Shown here: positions 1 through 7,600 of the stretch, piece by piece
How positions within the stretch are numbered: the first letter of the stretch is position 1
How the letters are laid out: each line of letters starts with the position of its first letter
Source: Spirochaetaceae bacterium
GTDB taxonomy: Bacteria > Spirochaetota > Spirochaetia > B11-G9
NCBI GenBank assembly: GCA_030633365.1
Contig: DAOVSY010000052.1
Location: 1-11,847, forward strand
DNA: 11,847 nt
Direction of reading: 5' to 3'
The notes under the pieces: generated by a model
The model's database searches: none
Seen by the model: only the letters and a program-made list of their open reading frames with translations
What the model was told of the DNA's origin: nothing
Position numbers and translations under genes: made by a program

Positions 1-473
1 CCGGCTCTTTTCTCTGCCCATTCAATTATTTCCGGTTGTTTTGCTTCAATTGTACATAGTCTATCCGGATCAGTTTTTATCTTTACTCTGTTAAGATCCA
101 ATCGATCAGAGTCCCAGCATGTTCTTACTGTAAGATCTCCTTCGGTATTTCCGGCAGTATGACCGGAACATGCAAAATATAGGAGATCAAATCGATCATC
201 AGAAAGATGTAGAAGATTTCCTCTAAGGGTAAATGCAAAATCTCCACCCCGCTTGCCATGTCCGTTATCTCTGCTCTCATTTTGACGTTTACAGTCATGA
301 AATATAGCAAATAGTGCTACAATTTCTTTGTCTGCTCCATTTAATTCTGCAAGTCGAAGCCCATTTTCCATGACTCTTGCCCAGTGTGTTATTCCATGAA
401 CACCATCCCAGGTAAGAGTGTATTCTGATAGAATTGCTTTTATAAGTTCTGTAGATATATAGGTGTCCTGCAT
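1..473 (-). CDS. HD-domain phosphohydrolase-like protein, C-terminus cut by window edge
   Basis: An open frame reads leftward from ATG at 473 to the window edge without a stop, giving 157 complete codons. Visible metal-binding candidates are H26 and H30 in a HGITHWARV stretch, the HD pair H59-D60 in FHDCKR, H72 in GHGKRGG and H105 in SGHTAG. A CWDSDRLDL motif follows at 119-127. This combination is typical of a small family of stand-alone HD-superfamily hydrolases of unknown substrate, usually around 150-200 residues, so only a short tail is probably missing. An in-frame TGA five codons upstream leaves ATG 473 as the natural start. There is no Shine-Dalgarno sequence, but a -10-like TACAAT ends six bases before the ATG, so the message may be leaderless. 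The protein is expected to be cytoplasmic; no signal peptide or membrane segment is visible. Metal-dependent phosphohydrolase activity is a family inference, and the substrate is unknown. Confidence 0.85.
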   Translation of the reverse strand, partial: MQDTYISTELIKAILSEYTLTWDGVHGITHWARVMENGLRLAELNGADKEIVALFAIFHDCKRQNESRDNGHGKRGGDFAFTLRGNLLHLSDDRFDLLYFACSGHTAGNTEGDLTVRTCWDSDRLDLNRVKIKTDPDRLCTIEAKQPEIIEWAEKRA

Positions 474-479
474 AAATAT

Positions 480-508
480 ATTGTATCAGATTGTGTGTAG
501 ATTAGTAA
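480..508 (-). promoter_or_regulatory. Candidate promoter of the HD-domain gene, possibly leaderless
   Basis: On the minus strand TTACTA (503-508) lies 17 bases before TACAAT (480-485). The -10 is a 5/6 match to consensus but the -35 is weak (3/6). The -10 ends only six bases before the ATG, so transcription would begin at or next to the start codon. This fits the absence of a ribosome binding site. Confidence 0.4.
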
Positions 509-513
509 CTGCA

Positions 514-543
514 TTGGCATAATTATTAAGATAAGGTTATAGT
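514..543 (+). promoter_or_regulatory. Sigma70-type promoter of the DsrE-like gene
   Basis: TTGGCA (514-519) and TATAGT (538-543) are each one mismatch from consensus and are separated by 18 bases. The predicted start near 550 leaves a leader of about 18 bases that just includes the Shine-Dalgarno AAAGGAG at 551-557. The site sits in the 94-base divergent gap and overlaps the region upstream of the HD gene's candidate promoter. Confidence 0.55.
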
Positions 544-567
544 TATTCATAAAGGAGATGATTAATT

Positions 568-912
568 ATGAAAAAAGCTTTGTTTGCATTTAATGGTGAT
601 CCGATGTGTTTTGTACATGTACTGTTAAATACTCTGGATATGCATAAATTAGGATGGGATGTAAAACTTATTATAGAGGGTAGTGCTACTGCTTTAATAA
701 AGAACCTGGATACAGAAGATTCTCCATCTGGCAAGATGTACCGGGAAATTAAGGGAAAAGGTCTTATAGACTGTGTCTGCAGGGCCTGTGCCAATAAAAT
801 GGGTGTACTGGAAGAAGTAAAGAAGCAAAATTTGCCTTATGGTGATGATCTTAAGGGACATCCTTCATTTTCTTCATATATAAATAATGGGTATGAGATT
901 ATGACATTTTAG
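568..912 (+). CDS. DsrE/DsrF-like small cytoplasmic protein
   Basis: This 114-residue protein begins MKKALFAFNGDPMCFVHVLL and has the alternating beta/alpha pattern of the DsrE/DsrF/TusD-like fold: a beta strand at 3-9, a long helix at 14-28, and the strand VKLIIEG at 32-38 followed by the SATALI helix. Cysteines at 69, 71 and 74 (CVCRACANKMG) sit where sulfur-relay and sulfane-sulfur proteins of this superfamily carry their reactive cysteine. C14 is also present. The C-terminus (GHPSFSSYINNGYEIMTF) matches a widespread single-domain subfamily known only as hypothetical DsrE-like proteins. The start is supported by AAAGGAG at 551-557, ten bases before the ATG. It is transcribed alone, away from the HD gene, with no sulfur-oxidation or tRNA-thiolation genes nearby. 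Thiol or sulfur handling is therefore only a family inference. Confidence 0.85.
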   Translation: MKKALFAFNGDPMCFVHVLLNTLDMHKLGWDVKLIIEGSATALIKNLDTEDSPSGKMYREIKGKGLIDCVCRACANKMGVLEEVKKQNLPYGDDLKGHPSFSSYINNGYEIMTF

Positions 913-1076
913 TAATAGTAAAATACTCTAATAACTCAATTTTATTCTTGTGTTCCTGAATAATCTCTTTTATAATATTAGATGGTGTATAAGTTAAATA
1001 TATTTAATCCTAAGACTTATTCTTATATACAATATATATATTATAAAATTAAATTAGCTTAAATAAAGTTGGGATA

Positions 1077-3473
1077 TTGGTGAATAAAATAAATAAAGAA
1101 GATGAATCTGAAAAAATAATATCCTCCGTCCCTGAATCAAATGGTGATTCACTTTTTTTGTCAGTTTTTAACAATAATCAGGCTATAATGCTTCTGGTCG
1201 ACCCTGAGAATAATCAAAAAGTACTTGATGCAAATGAAGCCGCATTAAAGTTTTATGGTTATACCCGGGAGCAAATTCTAAAGCTGGATATGGGATCCAT
1301 CAATACTAAATCCATGGCAGAACGGAATAAACTAATGAAAAAGGCTAAAAAGCTGCCTCATAGTTATTATCAATTCGAGCATAAAACCAGTTCAGGCCTG
1401 TTAAAAAGTGTAGAAGTTAATGCTTCGTCTGTAGAATATAATAATAAAAAAGTTTTTTTTATTATTGTTCATGATATTTCTGAATTAAAAAGGAGTAATG
1501 AACAATTTGAACTGGCAATGGCTGGATCTAATCTGGGCTTGTGGGATTGGTGGGTTGAAAACGGAGATCTTAAAATAAATGAACGATGGGCAGAGATACT
1601 TGGATATTCTTTAGAAGAAATATTTCCTGTTACAAATAATATTTGGCGCAATCTTTGTCATCCCGATGATCTTTCTGTTATAGATACTCAGTTCCATAAA
1701 TATCTTAGAAAAGAGATTGATATATATAGAGCTGATTTAAGAATGAAGCATAAAGATGGATACTGGGTTTGGATACAAACCCAGGGGAAAGTTTTTGAAT
1801 GGACAGAGGATGGACAACCATTAAGAGTTGCTGGTACACATTTAGATATTAATGAAAAAAAGAGAACAGCACTGGAGCTTGTAGAAAGTGAAGCCAAATT
1901 TAGGAGTTTTTTTGATAATTCTCCATTGGCTTTATGGGTGGAAGACAGTACAAATCTATTTTTATATATTAACTCATTTAATTTTATAGATAGTAAAAGT
2001 TTAAAAACCTATTTTAGAGATCACCCAGATGATATAATAAAATGTACTAAAATGTTAAAAATGTTGGAAGTCAATCCTGCTGCTTTAAAACTATACGAAG
2101 CGGAAAATCAAGCAGAATTAATTTCAAATTTCGGAAAGATATTCACAATTGATTCAATAAATCTATTTCTAGATATACTGGGTTCAATTTATGATAATAT
2201 CCCTCTAAAATCTTATGAAATTAAAAATAGGACATTGAAAGGGAAAGAAATAAGTATAAAAATTGAACATTCAAATTTGTCGAAATATAAAACTCTTACA
2301 ACTATAACTGATATTACAGAGCAAAAAAATATTGCTGATAAACTTGCTGCCAATGAAAAGAGATATAGAAGTTTTTTTGAGAGTTCCCCATTAGCTCTGT
2401 GGGAAGAAGATTTTACAGATGTAATAGCTTATCTGAATAAATTACCTGTATCGTGTGATAAGGAACTTCGCAGCTATTTGGAAAAACACCCTGAAGAAGT
2501 AAATAAATGCCTTGAATTTGTTAAAGTGCTTAATATGAATCAAGCAACTTTGGATTTATATGAGATTGAGAATAGGGAACAAATGATTAATGAGTTTCCA
2601 AAAGTATTTACTCCCAGTACCTTTGAATCTTTTAAGGAAGAGTTAGTTTTTTTATATAGAAATGAATCTACCATTTTGTCTCTATTTACGGATACAACTT
2701 TTGCTGGTAATAATATTGATGTAAAATTCGAAATGACCCGACTTATCGATAGTAAGTATCTTGCGACGATTACTGATATTACAGAGGTGAATAAAAGAGA
2801 GTCTGAACTTAAGAAACTCCTTGAACAAACAAAAGCAGATTCTGAAACAAAAGAAATTTTACTTAGGGAAATAAATCATAGAGTTAAAAATAACCTGTCA
2901 TCTTTTATTGGGATGCTGTATGCGGAAAAGAAACAATCTGGAAGTGATCTGGATGCTGTTCAAATGGAACATGTTGACAATCTTATAAATAGGATTAAGG
3001 GAATTAGTATAGCTCATGAAATGCTTTCAAGGTCCCAGTGGGCTCCAATATCTGTTTATAAATTAGCAGAAAAAATTATACACTCGTTAAATCATTTAAT
3101 TCCAAGAGACAGAATAATTGATGTAAAATTGAAACCTTCAAATATATTTTTAGATGCAGATCAAAGTCATAGTACAGCCATACTTTTAAATGAACTTTTT
3201 TCAAATTCTATTGAACATGCATCTCATCCAGGTGAAACGATAGAAGTAGAAATCGAAATAAAAGAGAAAAAGGGAACAATTTTTCTTTTATACAGGGATA
3301 GTGGTCCAGGATATTCTGAGGAGATACTTAAGTCAGAATTTAAAAATGTTGGTATGTATTTAATAAAAAATATTGTCGAGCAAAGTTTAAGAGGTACTTT
3401 CCAAATATCCAATAAAAATGGTGCAAAAATTGAGATAGAATTTCCTGGAGGCAGCAAACTTGAAGAACTTTAA
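1077..3473 (+). CDS. Soluble multi-PAS sensor histidine kinase, HisKA_2 type
   Basis: This 798-residue kinase has no visible membrane segment, so it should sense a cytoplasmic signal. Domain order is PAS1 at about 27-137, PAS2 at 143-262 with a PAC-type end (AGTHLDINEKK), PAS3 at 274-417, PAS4 at 429-572, a helical linker, HisKA_2 with phospho-acceptor H601 in EINHRVKNN, and HATPase_c with N box LNELFSNSIEHA (704-715) and G1 box DSGPG (741-745). PAS3 and PAS4 are tandem copies. The start is TTG at 1077 or GTG at 1080: no in-frame ATG occurs before M38, which is already inside PAS1, and the ribosome site is weak. The 164-base gap upstream is very AT-rich, with several -10-like hexamers but no convincing -35 and no clear terminator for the preceding gene. 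The 3' end overlaps the next kinase gene by 14 bases. The ligand and the presence of a cofactor are unknown. Confidence 0.93.
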   Translation: MVNKINKEDESEKIISSVPESNGDSLFLSVFNNNQAIMLLVDPENNQKVLDANEAALKFYGYTREQILKLDMGSINTKSMAERNKLMKKAKKLPHSYYQFEHKTSSGLLKSVEVNASSVEYNNKKVFFIIVHDISELKRSNEQFELAMAGSNLGLWDWWVENGDLKINERWAEILGYSLEEIFPVTNNIWRNLCHPDDLSVIDTQFHKYLRKEIDIYRADLRMKHKDGYWVWIQTQGKVFEWTEDGQPLRVAGTHLDINEKKRTALELVESEAKFRSFFDNSPLALWVEDSTNLFLYINSFNFIDSKSLKTYFRDHPDDIIKCTKMLKMLEVNPAALKLYEAENQAELISNFGKIFTIDSINLFLDILGSIYDNIPLKSYEIKNRTLKGKEISIKIEHSNLSKYKTLTTITDITEQKNIADKLAANEKRYRSFFESSPLALWEEDFTDVIAYLNKLPVSCDKELRSYLEKHPEEVNKCLEFVKVLNMNQATLDLYEIENREQMINEFPKVFTPSTFESFKEELVFLYRNESTILSLFTDTTFAGNNIDVKFEMTRLIDSKYLATITDITEVNKRESELKKLLEQTKADSETKEILLREINHRVKNNLSSFIGMLYAEKKQSGSDLDAVQMEHVDNLINRIKGISIAHEMLSRSQWAPISVYKLAEKIIHSLNHLIPRDRIIDVKLKPSNIFLDADQSHSTAILLNELFSNSIEHASHPGETIEVEIEIKEKKGTIFLLYRDSGPGYSEEILKSEFKNVGMYLIKNIVEQSLRGTFQISNKNGAKIEIEFPGGSKLEEL
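3447..3462 (+). promoter_or_regulatory. Ribosome binding site fixing a TTG start inside the upstream gene
   Basis: GGAGG at 3447-3451 lies eight bases before TTG at 3460-3462, within the last codons of the PAS kinase gene. It is the strongest ribosome site near the junction. It supports a TTG start and a 14-base overlap, which suggests translational coupling of the two kinases. Confidence 0.7.
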
Positions 3474-4509
3474 AGGGGAAAGCAAAAATCTAAAAATACT
3501 TATTGCAGAAGATGATTTTCTTGTTTCAGAAATGATTGAGGGTGAATTGATAAATGCAGGATATGAGGTAGTTGGAAAAGCTGCTGATGGTAATATAGCC
3601 CTGGAATTAACTAAATCCTTAAAGCCGGATCTGGTTCTAATGGATATAAGGATGCCGGAGTTAAATGGACTGGAAGCTTCCAGAAAAATTATGGAAACCT
3701 GTCCAACTCCAGTAATTATATTAACGGCATATGAGAATAGAAATATGGTTGTAGATGCAGGAGATGCAGGTGTTGCTGCATATTTAAATAAACCCCTGGA
3801 TTCTCAGGAACTTGAAAGAGCCATTCTTATCTCAATGGCCAGATTCAAAGATCTTCTGGAACTACGGGAAAAAAATATTGAGCTGGATAATGCCAATACT
3901 CTAAATATTTCTCTTATGAAAGAAATCCATCATAGGGTTAAAAATAATTTCCAATTAATCTCAAGTCTGTTAAATCTCCAGATTGGAAGTATTAACGATA
4001 ATAAGTCAATACATATTCTTGAAGCAGGTAGAGACAGGGTACAGACTCTTGCACTATTACATGAAAAACTGTACGAAACTGGTAATTTAGTATCTTTACC
4101 CATAAATGTCTTTATTGAAGATTTATTAACAGCACTTCTGGAAGCTTATAATACCGTAGAAAATATTATTTCTCTAAATACAAATATTGATAGTATAGTT
4201 ATTGATTCAAAAAAAGCCGTAAGTATTGGGCTTATACTCAATGAAGCTGTTACTAATTCAATTAAATATGCCTTTACTGGTCATACCCAAAATGAAGCTT
4301 TAATTAGCGTTTCTATGATTGTTGAAGATAAAGATATTTTACTGATAATTAAAGACAATGGGGTAGGTGTAACTGATATTGAGAAAAAAAAATCCGGGGA
4401 TACCTTAGGAATGCAGTTAATATATTTACTTACAGAATCCCAGTTGGAAGGAAGTATTGAGGTTAATTCTAAAGAGGGGCTTGAAATTATTATTAGATTT
4501 AAACCCTAA
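3460..4509 (+). CDS. Receiver domain fused to HisKA_2 histidine kinase
   Basis: This is a 349-residue protein. Residues 11-128 are a receiver domain with acidic residues E17, D18 and D19, phospho-acceptor D62 in LMDIRMP, T89 and K111 (LNKP). A short helical linker (129-150) joins it to a HisKA_2 dimerisation region with H158 in EIHHRVKNN, then HATPase_c with N box LNEAVTNS (260-267) and G1 box DNGVG (299-303). All residues needed for phosphorylation and ATP binding are present. The receiver and its following helix (MARFKDLLELREKN) look like those of ANTAR-type regulators such as PdtaR, but the RNA-binding ANTAR domain is replaced by a kinase. The gene overlaps the PAS kinase gene, so the receiver is the likely target of that kinase, directly or in a relay. 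No DNA-binding or other output domain exists here. Length and domain order fit known REC-HisKA_2 hybrids. Confidence 0.93.
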   Translation: MKNFKGESKNLKILIAEDDFLVSEMIEGELINAGYEVVGKAADGNIALELTKSLKPDLVLMDIRMPELNGLEASRKIMETCPTPVIILTAYENRNMVVDAGDAGVAAYLNKPLDSQELERAILISMARFKDLLELREKNIELDNANTLNISLMKEIHHRVKNNFQLISSLLNLQIGSINDNKSIHILEAGRDRVQTLALLHEKLYETGNLVSLPINVFIEDLLTALLEAYNTVENIISLNTNIDSIVIDSKKAVSIGLILNEAVTNSIKYAFTGHTQNEALISVSMIVEDKDILLIIKDNGVGVTDIEKKKSGDTLGMQLIYLLTESQLEGSIEVNSKEGLEIIIRFKP

Positions 4510-4512
4510 ATT

Positions 4513-4572
4513 GGAGATGTAATAAATCCGGAGATGCGATAAATATAGAGACGCGATTTATCGCGTCTGTAC
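4513..4572. repeat. Cluster of short palindromic repeat copies (GAGACGCGATAAAT type)
   Basis: Three related units lie head to tail: GGAGATGTAATAAAT (4513-4527), GGAGATGCGATAAAT (4530-4544) and AGAGACGCGATTTAT (4547-4561). The third continues into a perfect hairpin, AGACGCGA (4549-4556), loop TTTA, TCGCGTCT (4561-4568). The hairpin is GC-rich against an AT-rich background and is not followed by a T run, so it is not itself a standard terminator. A further copy lies at 4651-4678, across the terminator. The pattern looks like a dispersed REP-like or miniature palindromic element. Confidence 0.6.
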
Positions 4573-4585
4573 GGAAAGATTAGAT

Positions 4586-4617
4586 AAAAAAAACCGCCAG
4601 TTACGGCGGTTTTTTTT
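4586..4617. terminator. Symmetrical bidirectional Rho-independent terminator
   Basis: Eight A residues (4586-4593), CCGCC, a six-base loop AGTTAC, GGCGG and eight T residues (4610-4617) form a stem that reads equally well on both strands. It lies between convergent genes, the kinase pair on the plus strand and por on the minus strand, and can end both transcripts. Confidence 0.92.
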
Positions 4618-4650
4618 ATATTAAGGGGAAACGGTGTGACTTCCCCGATA

Positions 4651-4678
4651 GGAGAGACGCGATAAATCGTATCTTTAC
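4651..4678. repeat. Additional degenerate copy of the palindromic repeat
   Basis: GAGAGACGCGATAAATCG followed by TATCTTTAC resembles the copy at 4547-4572 but has an imperfect right arm (ATCGTATCTT instead of ATCGCGTCTG), so only part of the stem pairs. It ends two bases before the por stop codon. It lies on the other side of the terminator from the main cluster. Confidence 0.5.
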
Positions 4679-4680
4679 CT

Positions 4681-7600
4681 CTATAAAATTTCTCCCAGTT
4701 TTTTGTAGAAGTTCATTCTACGTTTAGCATCAATCTCAGCTTCCTTAAAAAGAGCTTCAGCTTCATCAGGTGCAGTTTTCAGGAGTGAAGAGTATCTTGC
4801 TTCACCTCTAATAAAGTCCTGATAACTAAGCTTAGGTTCTTTTGTTTCCCATTTAAATCTACTGCCTTCTTCATTATCCGGATTGTATCTAAACAACGGC
4901 CAGTATCCTGAATCTACAGCTTTTTTCTGTTCTGCCTGGGACTCACTCATATCAAAACCATGAGCAATACAGGGGCTGTATGCAATAATTATAGATGGAC
5001 CATTGTAAGCTTCTGCTTCCATAATTGCTTTCTGAGTCTGTATTCTGTTTGCTCCCATTGCTATGGAGGCAACGTATACATAACCATAACTCATACACAT
5101 CATTGCAAGGTTTTTCTTTCCCATTCTCATTCCTGCATTTGCAAACTTTGCTACAGCAGCTATTGGAGTAGCTTTGGATGCCTGTCCTCCGGTATTTGAG
5201 TAGACTTCGGTATCCAGAACAAGAATATTTACATTTTTTCCTGCTGCGACAACATGATCAAGGCCTCCGTAACCTATGTCATAGGCCCATCCGTCTCCAC
5301 CAATTATCCAGACACTCTTGTCTATAAAATAATCTTTTAGTTCTGTCATCTTAGCCAGGATTTTTTTAGATTCTCCTTCTGCATCCCTTAAAGCTGGCTG
5401 CAGCAGAAGAGCTGTAGCTGTTTGTGCCAGTATTGCTTCACTGCTTTTGTCTTCCCATAGTTCAATATTCTTTTTTAGAGCAGCTGTAAGATCGGAGGTA
5501 GTCCCCATTTCCAGAAGTCTGTCCATTTTGTTTCTTAGGAGAGTTCTGTTACTGTCCACTGCAAGTCTCATCCCAAATCCATACTCTGCATTATCCTCAA
5601 AAAGTGAATTACCCCATGTTGGACCTCTACCGTTATCTGCTTTACAGTAAGGAACTGTTGGAAAGGTTCCACCGTAGATTGAAGAACATCCTGTTGCATT
5701 GGCAGCAATTATATTTTCTCCATATAATTGAGTAACAAGTTTTATATATGGAGTTTCTCCACAACCTGCACAGGCACCGGAGAATTCAAATAGAGGTGTT
5801 TTAAACTGTGCGCCCTTAAGAGTTGATTCATTTGTTCCATCAAGAATATTATTTGGAAGATTATTAAAGAATTCGTAGTTCTCTTTTTCTCCATTTTCTT
5901 TTTCTGTTTCCATAGGACTCATAACCAGAGACTTAACCTTTGAAGGACATACGTCCACACAAACTCCACATCCCTGACAGTCATCAACATATACCTGAAT
6001 CTTGAACTCAAGATCCTTTCCGTTCTTTGTATTTGATTTAATGGTAGTAAATTTTTCAGGAGCACTTTTAAGTTCAACAGGTGCAATTTGTTTTGCTCTA
6101 ATAGCAGCATGGGGACATGACATTACACAATGGTTACACTGTATACAATTTTCGGATACCCATGAAGCAACTGTTGCTGCAACACCTCTTTTTTCCAGTA
6201 CGGCTGTACCAAGAGGAATTATTCCATCGAAAGACATCTGGGATACTGGAATATCATCACCCTTAAGTCTCATTACAGGTTCAATTATGTTTTTTGCAAA
6301 ATTATCCGCATTTGAAGGAATAAGTGAAGGGGCATTAAATGATTTTGTAATAGATGCTGGTATTTCTACAAGTTCAAGTGCAGCTGCAGATTTGTCAATT
6401 GAATCCCAGTTCATCTTAATTACTTCATCACCTTTTCTTGCAAATGTCTTTGCAACAGCTTTTTTGATAAGCCGGATAGATTCCTCTTCCGGAAGTATTC
6501 CAGAAACCTTAAAAAAGGCTGCCTGCATAACAGTATTTATTCTAACTCCTAATCCTGTTTCTCCAGCAATTTTAAGAGCATCTATGGTATAAAACTTAAT
6601 TTTTTTGGCTATAATCTCTTCCTGCATATCTCTTGTTAGGCTTTCGAAAACCTCAGAGCCGGGCAGTTTAGAGTTCAACATAAAAGTACCACCCTCTTTT
6701 AGGGGAGCAAGCATGTCATATTTGCCAATATATGCCTGATTATGACAGGCAACAAAGTCTGCAGAATCAATTAGCCATGGCATATTTACTGAACTGTCTC
6801 CAAATCTTAGATGGGAGATTGTAATACCACCGGACTTCTTTGAGTCATAGGTAAAATAAGCCTGTGCATTTTTACTTGTATTTTCACCTATAATTTTTAT
6901 AGAGTTTTTTGCAGCTCCCACAGTTCCATCTGCTCCGAGACCCCAGAACAGACAACTAACAACATCATTTGGAATTACATCGATAATTTCCTTTACCTCA
7001 ATAGAAAGATTAGTTACATCATCATTAATTCCAACTGTAAAATTGTGGAATGCCTTTCCATCAAGATGATCAAAAACGGCTTTTGCATGGCTTGGAGTAA
7101 ATTCTTTACTGGAAAGACCATAACGGCCTCCAATAATTTCAACATCTTTGCCTTTCATCGCAGCAACAATATCAAGATATAATGGTTCACCGATTGAACC
7201 AGGTTCTTTTGTTCGATCAAGAACAGCAATTTTTTTACAAGTATCAGGTAATGCTCCCAAAAATGCTTCTACAGAGAATGGTCTGTAGAGTCTCACTTTA
7301 ATGGCTCCTACCTTTTCTCCTTTTGCGATCATATGGTTTACTGTGTAGTCTACAGTTTCACAACCACTTCCCATAGCAATAATTACCTTTTCTGCATCCG
7401 GTGACCCAACGTAATCAAACAAATGATACTGTCTTCCAATTACTGAGGCAACCTTATCCATATATTCCTGAACTATGCCTGGAGTTACATCATAGTATTT
7501 GTTTACTGTTTCTCTTCCCTGGAAGTAAACATCAGCATTCTGAGCTGCTACTTTAATAATTGGTTCTTCCGGCCGCATTGCTCTGTTTCTAAACCGTTCA

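Noticed and set aside
125..310. Open frame of 61 codons on the minus strand near the left edge
   Set aside because: It is in another frame of the HD-domain gene, whose frame keeps all metal-binding motifs from 473 to the edge.
913..1076. Possible riboswitch, small RNA or small gene in the gap before the PAS kinase
   Set aside because: The 164 bases are almost entirely A and T with no conserved-looking stem, no GC-rich element and no open frame with a ribosome site.
6002..6592. Open frame of 196 codons on the plus strand inside the oxidoreductase gene
   Set aside because: It lies wholly antisense to an intact, strongly conserved enzyme and encodes a low-complexity Ser/Ala/Ile-rich product with no recognisable motif.
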